64,000 bases of DNA from Fibrella arboris. GTDB lineage: Bacteria > Bacteroidota > Bacteroidia > Cytophagales > Spirosomataceae. The notes beneath the pieces are model-generated. The model made no database searches. It was not told where the DNA came from and worked only from the letters and a program-made list of their open reading frames with translations. Position 1 is the first letter of the stretch. Each line of letters opens with the position of its first letter. The stretch covers positions 62,001 to 126,000 of the forward strand of contig NZ_JBGGWE010000013.1 of NCBI RefSeq assembly GCF_041321095.1, written 5' to 3'. Positions 63,979 through 64,000 of the stretch are shown one piece after another. Position numbers and translations under genes: made by a program.

Positions 63979-64000
63979 TAGAGCTGACGGGGAATTACAG

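Noticed and set aside
63979..64000. End of a SusC gene at the right edge
   Set aside because: A TAA is present on the minus strand, but 22 bases are too few to support any call.

Overview
The window looks like chromosome of a GC-moderate Bacteroidota bacterium of the Cytophagales type (Spirosoma and relatives). Evidence: a SusD lipoprotein, a type IX secretion (T9SS) sorting tail, a MurF-alanine racemase fusion, a TAnnTTTG promoter, few Shine-Dalgarno sites, and dense surface glycoside hydrolases. Genes from the left edge to about 31 kb are mostly on the minus strand; from 31 to 61 kb they are mostly on the plus strand. No rRNA, tRNA, CRISPR array or transposase was seen.

Left part (1-31 kb): the end of an FdhF/YdeP-type molybdopterin oxidoreductase, an ice-binding adhesin-like secreted protein, a DUF1801 protein, a secreted penicillin-acylase-type hydrolase, a secreted amidase and a DUF1059 protein. 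Then comes a catabolic cluster of GH88 glucuronyl hydrolase, old-yellow-enzyme oxidoreductase, SDR, Tat-exported Gfo/Idh/MocA protein and MFS transporter. Next are small envelope proteins, an intact Phd/VapC toxin-antitoxin pair with a readable promoter and operator, and a vanadium haloperoxidase/PAP2 protein. A decayed segment (19.9-21.5 kb) follows, holding a twice-frameshifted PIN toxin with its antitoxin, a DUF2442/DUF4160 pair and a duplicated 3' end of pyruvate carboxylase. Beyond it are pyruvate carboxylase, an aldehyde dehydrogenase, a truncated hemoglobin, MurF-Alr and CorA.

Right part (31-64 kb): after a lipoprotein gene there is a large pectin-side-chain utilisation locus. It encodes GH105, GH78, GH127, GH140, a GH43-like propeller, GH2, a GH141-like helix fused to an L-rhamnose-mutarotase-like domain, a Gfo/Idh/MocA protein, a sodium:solute symporter, GH95, a second GH2 with a malectin domain, a T9SS-sorted ricin/PKD lectin protein, a zinc alcohol dehydrogenase and SusD. 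A class I fructose-1,6-bisphosphatase sits inside it. The family set matches what is known for rhamnogalacturonan-II breakdown. A frameshifted N-terminal remnant of a RuBisCO-like protein lies directly in front of the GH140 apiosidase-like gene.

Two DNA-level patterns cross gene boundaries. First, the octamer GGTACGTT/AACGTACC occurs about 40 times by eye, in coding DNA and in all reading frames. Second, long near-perfect palindromes (arms of 12 to 56 bp) lie between genes, some sharing sequence. Neither is explained by the genes.
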